Shown here: piece by piece, positions 16,117 to 24,255 of the stretch
How the letters are laid out: every line of letters begins with the position of its first letter
How positions within the stretch are numbered: position 1 is the stretch's first letter
The notes under the pieces: generated by a model
The model's database searches: none
What the model saw: only the letters and a program-made list of their open reading frames with translations
Told to the model about the DNA's origin: nothing
Translations under genes and position numbers: made by a program
Assembly: GCF_003719305.1 (NCBI RefSeq)
Contig: NZ_RARC01000014.1
Location: 62,001-126,000 of the forward strand
From: Mycolicibacterium stellerae
Lineage (GTDB): Bacteria > Actinomycetota > Actinomycetes > Mycobacteriales > Mycobacteriaceae
Direction of reading: 5' to 3'
DNA: 64,000 nt

Positions 16117-17312
16117 ACCAATGCCCTTCGCTCGGTGAGCAGTCGGTCCGCCAGATTCAGATAGGCACCCGCCACCACCGACCAGGCCATCTCCGGCGCC
16201 AACCGGCGGGCCTCCCCGGCCATGGAGCCTGCCAGACGCGGCTGCGTCAACACCTGCCGCAGGGCAAGCGCCATGGCATCGGGATCGTCGTGGTCGACGA
16301 CGATGCCCGCCCCGGTACTGAGGAGCTCGACGGCGTGCGGAAACGCGGTGGCCACCACGGGCCTGCCACACGCGATCGCGTCGACCAGAACACCAGAGGT
16401 GACCTGGTCGGTGGAGTCATAGGGCAGGACGACGACCGAGGCGGACTGAATGAGGGCAGGCAACTTGGACACGCTCCAGTAGCGGGAGTCGAAGTTCACC
16501 GAATCGGCGACTCCGCGGCGGCGCGCCTGGTCCTTTCGGGCATCGCGATACGCCTCACCATCGTCGGCAAGGACCTTCGGGTGCGTCTGACCGGCGACCA
16601 GATAGTTTGGCCGGCCTGGCAGGTCTTTCAACGAAGTCATCGAGTCGATCACCCGCTCGACACCCTTCCCGGGTCCCAGCAAACCCCACGTCAACAGGGT
16701 GGGTCTACTCGGGCGCTTCTGTGCAGGGCCACTCGGGAGGGCCGCGCCATGCGGGATCGTGATGACTTTTCGGCTGTCGACGTCGAATCCGTCACACAAC
16801 CGACGCCTGGCGGCCTCGGACATGACGACTACCCGATCCGCCATCGCCGCGATCGACTCCAGCACCGAACGCTGGTGTGGCGTCGGGTGTTTGAGGACCG
16901 TGTGGGCGACGACGATCGACGGCACCCGCAGCCCCTCGATGACATCCACCACGTCGTCTCCGTCGACACCGCCATAGATTCCGTACTCGTGCTGGATGAC
17001 GGCGACGTCATGTTGGTTCAGCAGCTCGCAGGTCGCTGCGATCGATCTCGCCGAGCCTTTGACCAGCTCACCGACCACCCGGTCGCGCGTTGAACGCCCA
17101 CCGTCGGCCACGCGTACCACACTGACCTCGGTGCCATCCGCGCAGATGGCGTCACACAGGGCAGCGGTGAATGTCGCCAGGCCGCAATGCGTCGGCGCAT
17201 AGGTGCTCAGGACGCCGACACTCAGTGGTCGCAAAAAGCGTTGCGCCTCAACAGGATCGAGGATCGACGTATAGGGAGAAGAAATGGACGGAGAGAAGGT
17301 TGGAGCGGTCAA
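16113..17312 (-). CDS. GT4-family glycosyltransferase
   Basis: A 399-residue GT-B glycosyltransferase. The N-domain starts with VGVLSTYAPTHCGLATFTAAL, the acceptor-side hallmark of this GT4 clade. The C-domain has the nucleotide-sugar motif region TWGLLGPGKGVERVIDSM and the PYDSTDQVTSGVLVDAIACGRPVVAT block with the EX7E-like position altered. It should transfer a hexose from an NDP-sugar in the cytoplasm. The initiator is doubtful: the longest frame starts with TTG at 17310-17312 and has no good ribosome binding site, and no internal ATG or GTG precedes the first beta strand. It heads the operon with the two glycosidase-like genes. Confidence 0.8.
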   Translation of the reverse strand: MTAPTFSPSISSPYTSILDPVEAQRFLRPLSVGVLSTYAPTHCGLATFTAALCDAICADGTEVSVVRVADGGRSTRDRVVGELVKGSARSIAATCELLNQHDVAVIQHEYGIYGGVDGDDVVDVIEGLRVPSIVVAHTVLKHPTPHQRSVLESIAAMADRVVVMSEAARRRLCDGFDVDSRKVITIPHGAALPSGPAQKRPSRPTLLTWGLLGPGKGVERVIDSMTSLKDLPGRPNYLVAGQTHPKVLADDGEAYRDARKDQARRRGVADSVNFDSRYWSVSKLPALIQSASVVVLPYDSTDQVTSGVLVDAIACGRPVVATAFPHAVELLSTGAGIVVDHDDPDAMALALRQVLTQPRLAGSMAGEARRLAPEMAWSVVAGAYLNLADRLLTERRALV

Positions 17313-17817
17313 GGTAATCCCGGGTGACGGTTGTTACCTGCATGTCCGGTTTGAGCGGTTGCTCGGCAATAAGCGGAAGACGGCGAATGCGTTCCGGACT
17401 GGCTGGGTTACCAACACCCCCACAATACACCCAGCGGCTTGCCGTGGCAGCGTCGGGACGATGCAGCGGCGGGACGTCGCAGGCGAAAAGCATTTGCAAA
17501 TATTGAAGTTCGCTCGACTTCACGGGCTATCACGCGACAGTCCTTTGCAGAAATTTGTCGCACAGACCGCTGGGCTTCCGACGCGAGGCTGCGGACGCTC
17601 GCGGGCTCCGACGCGCGGGAATGAGTGATTCTGAGCGGACCGCCTTCGGGCGACAATGTCGATATTGGTTAGCCCACTGTTGGTTTCGGCGACAAAAAGT
17701 CGCCGTGAGCCGGGCAATCCCAGCCGCTATCCGGCGTCCAGGTGGACGACCCCCTGGCGCTCCGGCCCGGCCCGGCCCGGCCAAAATCAGCCCCCGCCGT
17801 TTCCGACGCCGGCTCAA
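17313..17817. other. Intergenic region carrying a double-hairpin repeat
   Basis: 505 bp upstream of the GT4 operon and downstream of the cNMP-binding gene. No open frame has motif support. It holds the double-hairpin element at 17638-17715, a perfect ATTTGCAAAT palindrome near 17493-17502, and a short run of CCCGG-type tandem units near 17762-17782. The GT4 promoter on the minus strand should lie here. Confidence 0.5.
17638..17715. repeat. Double-hairpin intergenic element, copy A
   Basis: 78 bp. The outer arms GACCGCC (17638-17644) and GCCGGGC (17709-17715) differ by one base each from the GCCCGCC/GGCGGGC of copies B and D. Inside are hairpin 1 CGAC-AAT-GTCG (17651-17661) and hairpin 2 GGCGAC-AAAAA-GTCGCC (17688-17704). 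The architecture matches the elements at 23549-23623 and 62971-63045. Confidence 0.7.
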
Positions 17818-18276
17818 TCAGCCCTCGCCGCCACCAGGGACGCGTCGAGCGATGGTTGCATCGATGACATCGCGCAGAGCGGGTACATCATCGAGCAACC
17901 GGTGTAGGTCATCGCGGTCGATGTGCAGCACCTCGGCGCGGCCGGTGGTCGTGACGGTCGCACCGCGCAATTTGCCGCGTTTGAGCGCGGATTCGCCGAT
18001 CACCTCACCCGCCTTCACGGTGGCGATCTTGTCGTGGCCGACGTACACCGCCGCCTCTCCGCTGAGCAGGATGTAGCACGCGTCCGACACCGTCTGCTCC
18101 CGGATGAGGGGCCACGGCCCCGACGTCGAGGTGCGATGCGATGCCTGAACGACACGCTTGAGGTCGGCGTCGGAGAACTTGGCGAAGTCGTCGAACTCCC
18201 GCAACTGGCTGGCGTCCTCTTCTTCTTGTTTGGTGATGGCGGCAGCCTTCTCACGCGCGATCTGACGTTCGCTCAT
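17818..18276 (-). CDS. Cyclic-nucleotide-binding-domain protein
   Basis: A 152-residue protein with a single CAP_ED/cNMP-binding beta roll. After a charged helical N-terminus (REKAAAITKQEEEDASQL) come YILLSGEAAVYVG and the phosphate-binding cassette region GEVIGESALKRGKLRGATV, which keeps Gly-Glu and the distal Arg but has an insertion relative to CRP. No DNA-binding helix-turn-helix follows, so it is a stand-alone sensor domain. The ATG at 18274-18276 is preceded by GGGGAAAGG. The ligand (cAMP or other) and partner are unknown. Confidence 0.8.
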   Translation of the reverse strand: MSERQIAREKAAAITKQEEEDASQLREFDDFAKFSDADLKRVVQASHRTSTSGPWPLIREQTVSDACYILLSGEAAVYVGHDKIATVKAGEVIGESALKRGKLRGATVTTTGRAEVLHIDRDDLHRLLDDVPALRDVIDATIARRVPGGGEG

Positions 18277-18381
18277 AGTGGCCTTTCCCCGATCCGCAGT
18301 GTGGTCTGACAACGGGAGCGTAGCGAAAAACAACGTCCCATCAGCCCAAACCGCAAAACCACCGGAGCTCGTGACGCGGCG

Positions 18382-19902
18382 TTAAGACACCCCGAGGGCC
18401 TGCGCTGCGGCCGTCGCGACGTCTCCCCGCAGCTTCGAGGCCGGTGGACTGCCTCGCGTATGGATGGAATTCGTCAGAAGCACCACATATGAGTCCGAAC
18501 CCGGGTCGATCCACACGCTGGTGCCCGTGAAACCCGTGTGGCCAAAGCTACCGATGGGAAAGAGTCTGCCTCGCGGCTCCGACTGGCCCGTGTCAATATC
18601 CCAGCCGAAGCCGCGCAGGTTCTGTCCCTTGATCGCCGGATAGTGCGGAGCCAGCAGCGGGTCTGCGGTGTTCGGTTTCGTCGCGATGGCATCCCGCTCG
18701 GCCAGGTTGGCCGCTTCGATCTGTCCGTCGCTGTGTCCCGGCTGCTGCGGGCTCGTCATCAACTGCACGGTCTGCTGCTGCAGGGGGAACGGGCTCGGCC
18801 GGCCCGCCAGCCGGTCAAGCAGGGCTTGGGCATAGATGCCGACATCGTGTGCCGTCGAAAACACACCGGCATGCCCGGCCACCCCGCCCATCCGCCGCGC
18901 CGTCGTGTCGTTCACCGTGCCACGGAGCAGGTGATCGATATCGGGATTCTTGTCCGGCTCCGCTCGGCCCTCTTCGTCCCGCGACGTCGGCGCGATGCGC
19001 GACAACAGGCTCGTGTTCCATGTGCCCGCTGCGCAATCGGCAGGCACGTCCGCTGCAGGCGCCAAAGCGATCGCCGCTCCCCTCATCGTGTGCGGACCGC
19101 ACGCCTTGGCCGCGGGGAGATAGCGCGTCTCCGTCATGCCAAGCGGCCCAAAGACTTTCCGCTGCACATACTCGTCTTCCGGTTCGCCGGTGAGCTTCTC
19201 GACGATCTCGCCAAGCAGAATGAAGTTGATGTCGGAGTAGCGGAACGCCGCGCCGGGCGTCGACTCCAATGGCGTCGTCACCGCACGCCGAAAGCCTTCT
19301 TCCCTGTCGACCTGTGCCAACCCCCACGGATCCTTGAGCTCGACGTCGCCCGGCAGGCCCGACGTGTGGGTGAGCAACATGCGCACGGTCACCGCTGCAC
19401 GCACAGGATCGCCGACCGTGTTGAAGTCCGGCAGATACTTCTGCACCGGGTCGTCGAACTGAACCTTCCCCTGTTCGTACAGCTGCATGACGGCAGGCGC
19501 CGTCGCGAACGGCTTCGTCAGCGACGCCAAGTCGAAGATCGTGTCCTCGGTCATCGGCTCCGCGGGTGCGGGCAATCCGTTCAGGCCCGGCTCCCCCGCG
19601 AGCTTGCGTTCGCCGTACGCCCGGCGGAAGACAACCTTGCCGCCGTGCCCGATCAGCACCACGGCGCCGGGCAGCTCATTGGCCGCGATGGCATCGTCGA
19701 TCAGCTTGGAGACGGTGCCGAAGTCATACGGGGAAGGCGCAACGGGCGGCAACGTCGTCGCGGGTGCGGGTGCGACGGGAGCAGGCGCCGCCTGCGAGCT
19801 GTGGGTCTCCGCGGTCTGCGCCGAGTCGCCGGGCGAGCACGCCGCCGCGATCGTGAGCACCCCGGCCGCGATGGCCGTCCGCGCGCACTGCTTGCCGAAC
19901 AT
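18382..19902 (-). CDS. Beta-lactamase-fold serine hydrolase lipoprotein
   Basis: A 506-residue predicted lipoprotein. A short signal peptide ends in the lipobox TIAAACSP (lipidated Cys22), followed by an Ala/Pro-rich linker to about residue 58. The class-C beta-lactamase/DD-peptidase domain has SLTK (Ser127-Lys130), YSD (the tyrosine motif, near residue 216) and HTG in GSFGHTGF near the C-terminus. It works outside the membrane, as a penicillin-binding-like esterase or peptidase; true beta-lactamase activity is less likely. It follows a Thr/Pro-rich membrane protein gene on the same strand with a 3 bp gap, so the two may be co-expressed. Confidence 0.85.
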   Translation of the reverse strand: MFGKQCARTAIAAGVLTIAAACSPGDSAQTAETHSSQAAPAPVAPAPATTLPPVAPSPYDFGTVSKLIDDAIAANELPGAVVLIGHGGKVVFRRAYGERKLAGEPGLNGLPAPAEPMTEDTIFDLASLTKPFATAPAVMQLYEQGKVQFDDPVQKYLPDFNTVGDPVRAAVTVRMLLTHTSGLPGDVELKDPWGLAQVDREEGFRRAVTTPLESTPGAAFRYSDINFILLGEIVEKLTGEPEDEYVQRKVFGPLGMTETRYLPAAKACGPHTMRGAAIALAPAADVPADCAAGTWNTSLLSRIAPTSRDEEGRAEPDKNPDIDHLLRGTVNDTTARRMGGVAGHAGVFSTAHDVGIYAQALLDRLAGRPSPFPLQQQTVQLMTSPQQPGHSDGQIEAANLAERDAIATKPNTADPLLAPHYPAIKGQNLRGFGWDIDTGQSEPRGRLFPIGSFGHTGFTGTSVWIDPGSDSYVVLLTNSIHTRGSPPASKLRGDVATAAAQALGVS

Positions 19903-19905
19903 CGA

Positions 19906-21675
19906 TTACGGCGACAACACCGGCGTTGTCGCGGGTGCTTCCACGGCACCGCCACCGCCGCTGGATGATCCGCTCCCACTCGACGGCGCCTCCGGTAGCA
20001 CGGGAGCAGGAGCTATCGCAGGAGCGGGCGCGGGGGCAGGCGCTACGGGAGCGGGCGCCAGCGCTGGTGCTGGCGCCACCGGAGCAGGTGCGGGCGCAGG
20101 AGCCGGGGCTGGCGCCACGGGTGCCACCGGGGCGGGAGCCGGTGCTACCGGAGCCGGCTCGGGCGCGAGTGCGGGCGGCTTGTATTCGGGCTCTGGCGGC
20201 GGCTGGGGCTTAGGCTGCGGGGCCAGGATGACCGGCGGCGGTGCCGAGGTGGTCGTCGTCGTGGTCGTCGAGGACGACGTCGTAGTTGTGGTTGTCGTAG
20301 TCGTGGTGGTCGTCGTGGTGGTCGGGCTCGTCGTTGTTGTCGTGGGGCTCGTCGTCGTGGTCGTCGGCGACGTCGGGGTGATCGTCGGCCACGGGAACGT
20401 CGGCATGGGGAACGGGTTCCACGGCGGGAAAACCGTCGGGGGAATCGGGACCGGCGGCACTTCAGGGATCGGGACCGCAGGCACCTGCCCGGGCTGCACC
20501 GCCGGTGGCGCAGGCACGTTGGCAGGCGCCGGTACCTGGTTGGTCCTGACCCGCGGCACGGCCGGAGCCGCAGGCTGCGGCGACACGACCGCGATCGGCA
20601 ACGCCACCGGATCGGGCTCGTGCGGCACCACAGGCAGGTAACGCCCCGGCACCGTCTCCGACTGGATGGCCGGTACCGGCTGCGCTTCTGCGTCGGCGAC
20701 CGGCCGGATGTTGACCGCGACCGCGACGGCCAGCGTCGTGAAACTCATCACCACGAACGCCATCGCGCTGCCCATCAGCAGTGTCCTCGGCGGTGGCGGC
20801 GCGATCACCGCGGTGTATGCCGCTTCGTCCTCCTGCTCCGGAACGAACTCCTCGAGCGATTCGGCGGACATCTCGTAGTCCGGCTCTTCCTGCGAGTACG
20901 CCAGCAGCGGCCCAACTACCCCATCGGAGGCCGGAGCCATCTGCGTCGCATCGGCGGCCGGCGCCATCTGCGTCGCCTCGGCGGCGGCCGGGGCCATCTG
21001 CGTCGCGTCGGCGGCCGGCGCCATCTGCGTCGCCGCGCCCGCCGCGGCGAACCCTGGATCGGCGGCCGTCTGCGCGGCACCTCGGGCGATCGCGAAGCCC
21101 GGATCCGGCGGCACCTCCACCGGTGTCGTCGAACTGAGCTCGGCCGCAACCGAATCGAGGTCCACGCGTTGCCCGACCAACATGACCCGGGTGGTGGCCT
21201 CCACAGGCAGCTGCTGCAGCACGACGGCGCACGCCGCGGCCACACCGGCCGAGCCGATGGGCACCGACGCCAGCACCGACGTCGACTCCTCGTCCTCGCC
21301 GACCACCGTCAGCGCGACGGTGTCGTCATCGGCCAGCAGTAACGCGGCATCGGCGCCGACACTGCGGGCCAGGGCCGCGACCGCCTCGGTCTCCGCCACC
21401 ACTTCGACGTTCTGCACGCCTGCGTTCGACACGGTCTGGCGCAAGGTCTCGGCCTGGGACGCGTCGGGCAGGCAGAGCCGTGTCGCCGCTACCCGATTGC
21501 CCGACTCGGCCACCGCGCGATAGGTGCCGACAATGGTCTCGGCAAGGTCGGACGTCGCGTCGTCGGCAAGGTCGAGCGCGTACTGGTCGAGAACCTGACC
21601 GCCCGAGGCGGGCGAACCGATCATGGCCAGGCGCGCCACCCGACCTGTGACCGCCACCCCGAGGGCTACGTCCAC
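19906..21675 (-). CDS. Mycobacterial membrane protein with actin-like N-domain and Pro/Ala/Thr-rich tail
   Basis: A 589-residue protein. Residues 1-190 start MDVALGVAVTGRVARLAMIG and resemble the mycobacterial family with an Hsp70/actin-like nucleotide-binding fold (DUF7159-type, from memory). Residues about 210-255 contain four TQMAPA repeats. An acidic stretch precedes one transmembrane helix (LLMGSAMAFVVMSFTTLAVAV, about 305-325). Beyond it lie a Pro-rich linker, a long Thr tract, and an Ala-Pro tail ending in SGSGSSSGGGG. This predicts a cytoplasmic N-domain with an extended, possibly O-mannosylated wall-spanning tail. The GTG initiator at 21673-21675 is divergent from a multipass membrane protein gene. 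The function is unknown. Confidence 0.78.
   Translation of the reverse strand: MDVALGVAVTGRVARLAMIGSPASGGQVLDQYALDLADDATSDLAETIVGTYRAVAESGNRVAATRLCLPDASQAETLRQTVSNAGVQNVEVVAETEAVAALARSVGADAALLLADDDTVALTVVGEDEESTSVLASVPIGSAGVAAACAVVLQQLPVEATTRVMLVGQRVDLDSVAAELSSTTPVEVPPDPGFAIARGAAQTAADPGFAAAGAATQMAPAADATQMAPAAAEATQMAPAADATQMAPASDGVVGPLLAYSQEEPDYEMSAESLEEFVPEQEDEAAYTAVIAPPPPRTLLMGSAMAFVVMSFTTLAVAVAVNIRPVADAEAQPVPAIQSETVPGRYLPVVPHEPDPVALPIAVVSPQPAAPAVPRVRTNQVPAPANVPAPPAVQPGQVPAVPIPEVPPVPIPPTVFPPWNPFPMPTFPWPTITPTSPTTTTTSPTTTTTSPTTTTTTTTTTTTTTTSSSTTTTTTTSAPPPVILAPQPKPQPPPEPEYKPPALAPEPAPVAPAPAPVAPVAPAPAPAPAPAPVAPAPALAPAPVAPAPAPAPAIAPAPVLPEAPSSGSGSSSGGGGAVEAPATTPVLSP
20241..20362. repeat. Low-complexity Thr-codon tract
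   Basis: A near-mononucleotide-codon repeat (GTC/GTG/GTT on the plus strand, Thr codons on the minus strand) inside the membrane protein gene, encoding runs of Thr broken by SP and SSS. It is the kind of tract prone to slippage, in steps of three bases that keep the frame. Confidence 0.8.
20934..21032. repeat. Four imperfect TQMAPA repeats
   Basis: Four imperfect direct repeats of about 24-30 bp encode ATQMAPAAD-like units within the membrane protein gene. The DNA copies share the GCCATCTGCGTCGC core (plus strand), which indicates recent tandem duplication. Confidence 0.8.
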
Positions 21676-21855
21676 AGGTCCTCTCCTTGCCTCTCGCGGC
21701 CACTCGCGGCCTCTCGCGAGGTTCCAAAGCTACCGCACAGATTTGGCGTCTCTCGGCGGCCGGTTCGACGCCCTGTTGCTTGTGCACGGAAGCAAAAATG
21801 ACCACGCTGGGGTGGCGGCACCCCTCGAACAGCCACCCATGAAAGGAATCGTCAC

Positions 21856-23532
21856 TTGAGCGACCAGCGTTACCACGCGGACGACACCGCCGTGGTCGCG
21901 ACCGCGGCTGCGGCCGTCATCGGCCGGTCGCCCCGGGTCGGCTACGTGCCCGCGCGCGCCAACCTTGTGCGCGACGGGGTCGCGGTCGCGCTGCTGATTC
22001 TCGCGCTACTTCTGCCGTGGAACCTCGACTTCGGCCTTGGCGTTCCCGGCACCGACGGCTCGCTGTTCGCCGTCATCGCCGCCGTCACGCTGCTTGCCAT
22101 GCTCGCCGCGCTGGCGCCGCACGTCGGCCCGTTCCGGCTCGCCGCCGCCGAACAGAATGTCCGACGCACAAGCCGGATTCGGCTGCTGCTGGGCGTCGCC
22201 TACATGGCCGTGGCAATCGCGTTCGTCGGGTACCAGCTGCTCGAGACGTGGCGCGGCGGCGGAACCGGCCTCGCGCCGCCGGGGGTCGGGCCCGGCCTGC
22301 TGGTGGGCCTGGCGGGCGCGCTGCTGGCTTCGCAGCCGCCGATCACCAGTATCACTATCCAGGACAACGGCTTTCGGAGCTGGTATGCCGCCGCGCGGAT
22401 GCTGGGTGCGCTATCGATCGCGCTCGCGACGCTGGCCGTCGCCTTCAACGTGTACTGGCGGCTGCGCTATCTGTTCCTCACCAACGACGCCTTCAGCGGC
22501 TCGGACGTCGCCGTCATCGTCACCACGCTGCTCTACGGCGCGGAGGCGATGATCGCGTTGGTCATCGCGTCGCGCTGGCTCACCGAGAGGACCGCCGCCG
22601 CGCGGCTGGCCACCGCTGCAATCGGCGCCTCGGGAGCGCTGGCGGCCACGCTGATCTGGGTCCTTCCCATCGGCCGCGACGTCGACGCCTTCCACGGCAT
22701 CGCGCAGAACACCTCGACGGCCGCCGTCGGCTACGAGGGTTACCTGTTCTGGGCGGCCGCGGCGGCGATCGTCGCGCCGACGACGCTCTACGCGATCTTC
22801 CTGGTCAAGCCGCCGACATTGGGGGCCTACCGCTCAGCCGCCGAGAAATGCCTGACGCTCATCGCGTTCTGGGCGTTCGCCGCGGCCGCGCTGCGCGTCG
22901 TCGACTATCTGATCGCCTGGACACTGGATCTCCCCAGCGCCCTGTACGACACCGTCGCAATGACGGTGTTCAACCTGATCACCGGATTGATCGCGCGGTG
23001 GCTGCACCGCCAACTCGTCAGGGGCGAGGTCGCTCTGCCCGTCATCTCGGCGTTCAGCGGGCTGCTGTTCGTCTTCACGGTCGCGAACCTGGCCATCGGG
23101 GTCGCGCTCGCACCGCGTTACGCCGAGCCCTCGCCCACCGCCGTCTACGGCAACAACCTGGCCCAGCAGATCACCAGCACGTTCGACGTGACCGTCTGCT
23201 TACTGAGCCTCGCCGTGTTGATCGCGATGTTGTTCACCGGGCCGCTGGCGGGCTACCTGGTCCGCCGCCACGACGCCCGGGTCGCGGCCCCCGTTCCCAC
23301 GCCTGAGCCATCGATTTCCGCGCCGCCGATCTCCGCCCCACCGACACTCGCGCGGCCTCCGCAACCCGCCGCAGTGCCGAGAATTGTTCGGCTGAGGGAG
23401 GATTCGACGGCGGTGCTCCCGGCTCCGCCGACAGAGGAAATCGCCGCGCCTACCGCCGGGCTTCGCATCCTGCGTCGCGAACGGGCATCCGAGCCGACGA
23501 TTGCTCTGCCGACGCCGCCGGACGACGCTTGA
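21856..23532 (+). CDS. Multipass membrane protein with Pro-rich cytoplasmic tail
   Basis: A 558-residue integral membrane protein with about 10-12 predicted helices (for example DGVAVALLILALLLPWNL, LLLGVAYMAVAIAFVGY, VAVIVTTLLYGAEAMIALVI, LLFVFTVANLAIGVAL). Residues about 470-558 form a Pro/Ser-rich tail (PEPSISAPPISAPPTLARP) that ends in APTAGLRILRRERASEPTIALPTPPDDA. It belongs to a mycobacterial family of unknown function. The TTG start at 21856 is chosen because GAAAGGA lies 8 bp upstream and the following residues (SDQRYHADDTA) fit. It is divergent from the Thr/Pro-rich membrane protein gene, 180 bp apart. The role may be in envelope assembly, but this is only context. Confidence 0.72.
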   Translation: MSDQRYHADDTAVVATAAAAVIGRSPRVGYVPARANLVRDGVAVALLILALLLPWNLDFGLGVPGTDGSLFAVIAAVTLLAMLAALAPHVGPFRLAAAEQNVRRTSRIRLLLGVAYMAVAIAFVGYQLLETWRGGGTGLAPPGVGPGLLVGLAGALLASQPPITSITIQDNGFRSWYAAARMLGALSIALATLAVAFNVYWRLRYLFLTNDAFSGSDVAVIVTTLLYGAEAMIALVIASRWLTERTAAARLATAAIGASGALAATLIWVLPIGRDVDAFHGIAQNTSTAAVGYEGYLFWAAAAAIVAPTTLYAIFLVKPPTLGAYRSAAEKCLTLIAFWAFAAAALRVVDYLIAWTLDLPSALYDTVAMTVFNLITGLIARWLHRQLVRGEVALPVISAFSGLLFVFTVANLAIGVALAPRYAEPSPTAVYGNNLAQQITSTFDVTVCLLSLAVLIAMLFTGPLAGYLVRRHDARVAAPVPTPEPSISAPPISAPPTLARPPQPAAVPRIVRLREDSTAVLPAPPTEEIAAPTAGLRILRRERASEPTIALPTPPDDA

Positions 23533-23548
23533 GACACGGAGCGTTTTT

Positions 23549-23623
23549 GCCCGCCTTCGGGCGACTTTGTCGCACAAGGGTAGGACGCCTAACCACGGGC
23601 GACAATGTCGGTGTGAGGCGGGC
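23549..23623. repeat. Double-hairpin intergenic element, copy B
   Basis: 75 bp. Outer arms GCCCGCC (23549-23555) and GGCGGGC (23617-23623) are perfectly complementary. Inside are hairpin GCGAC-TTT-GTCGC (23561-23573) and hairpin CGAC-AAT-GTCG (23600-23610). It lies just after the stop of the multipass membrane protein gene and could also help end its transcript. Confidence 0.78.
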
Positions 23624-23686
23624 ACCTACGAAAGTCCTCGACGGCCGCGGCCACGCCCGCCCGACCGATGTAACTAGCCTTGACGC

Positions 23687-24250
23687 GTGCATGACTCGCT
23701 GTGGAACGCCGCGACCCGGCACCCGTTTCTCGACGCGGTGCGCGACGGCACAATCACCGCTTCCGCATTCGACCGATGGTTGGTGCAGGACGCGTTGTTC
23801 GTCGCAGACCTGCTGACCTTCCAGGCACGCCTGCTGGCTCGCGCGCCGCGGCGGGCGCAAGCGGTGCTCGCCGGCGGCTGCGGCGCGCTGGTTACCGAGC
23901 TCGACTGGTTCGAAGACCAGGCGACTCGCCGCCGGCTGCAGCTGGAATCCCAGCCGCTGGGAGCGACGCTCGCGTACCGCGAACTCCTGCAGCGACTGGA
24001 TGCCGCACCGTACGTGGCCGCGGTAACCGCGCTATGGGTGATCGAACAGGTGTACCTGCTCGCGTGGACCTCAGCCGCGTCAGACTCCACCCCGTTCGGC
24101 GAGTTCGTGGAGCACTGGTCCACGCCGGAGTTCGCGGCCTATGTTGCCGCGCTCGGCGAGCTGGCCACGCCGGACGAGCACGAGGAGCTCGTCGGCGACG
24201 TGCTGGCGCTCGAGGTCGCCTTCTGGGACATGGCGCTGAACGTCGGCTGA
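23687..24250 (+). CDS. TenA/PqqC-like heme-oxygenase-fold protein
   Basis: A 187-residue all-helical protein of the TenA/THI-4 superfamily (WNAATRHPFLDAVRDGTI, FDRWLVQDALFVADLLTFQARLL, CGALVTELDWFE, VEHWSTPEFAAYVAALGELA). TenA-type proteins release the pyrimidine from degraded thiamine. Here the usual active-site Cys of classical TenA is not in its expected place, and the only Cys is in GGCGALV, so it may belong to the Glu-type (TenA_E) or to a non-thiaminase branch. The initiator is GTG at 23687. It converges with the DUF4407 gene 5 bp away. thiC lies about 23 kb away, so there is no operon link. Confidence 0.7.
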   Translation: MHDSLWNAATRHPFLDAVRDGTITASAFDRWLVQDALFVADLLTFQARLLARAPRRAQAVLAGGCGALVTELDWFEDQATRRRLQLESQPLGATLAYRELLQRLDAAPYVAAVTALWVIEQVYLLAWTSAASDSTPFGEFVEHWSTPEFAAYVAALGELATPDEHEELVGDVLALEVAFWDMALNVG

Positions 24251-24255
24251 CGGGA

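Noticed and set aside
17284..17628. 114-codon frame upstream of the GT4 gene
   Set aside because: No homology features, and it overlaps the expected promoter and start of the GT4 operon.
17762..17782. Short CCCGG tandem run considered as a regulatory repeat
   Set aside because: Only three to four short units in GC-rich DNA; not distinguishable from composition bias.
18538..19968. 476-codon plus-strand frame opposite the serine-hydrolase lipoprotein
   Set aside because: Arg/His-rich shadow translation without domain features; the minus-strand gene has lipobox, SxxK and HTG motifs.
20241..20362. Repetitive GTC/GTG tract considered as a CRISPR or non-coding repeat array
   Set aside because: It has no repeat-spacer structure; it is simply Thr codons inside a coding frame.
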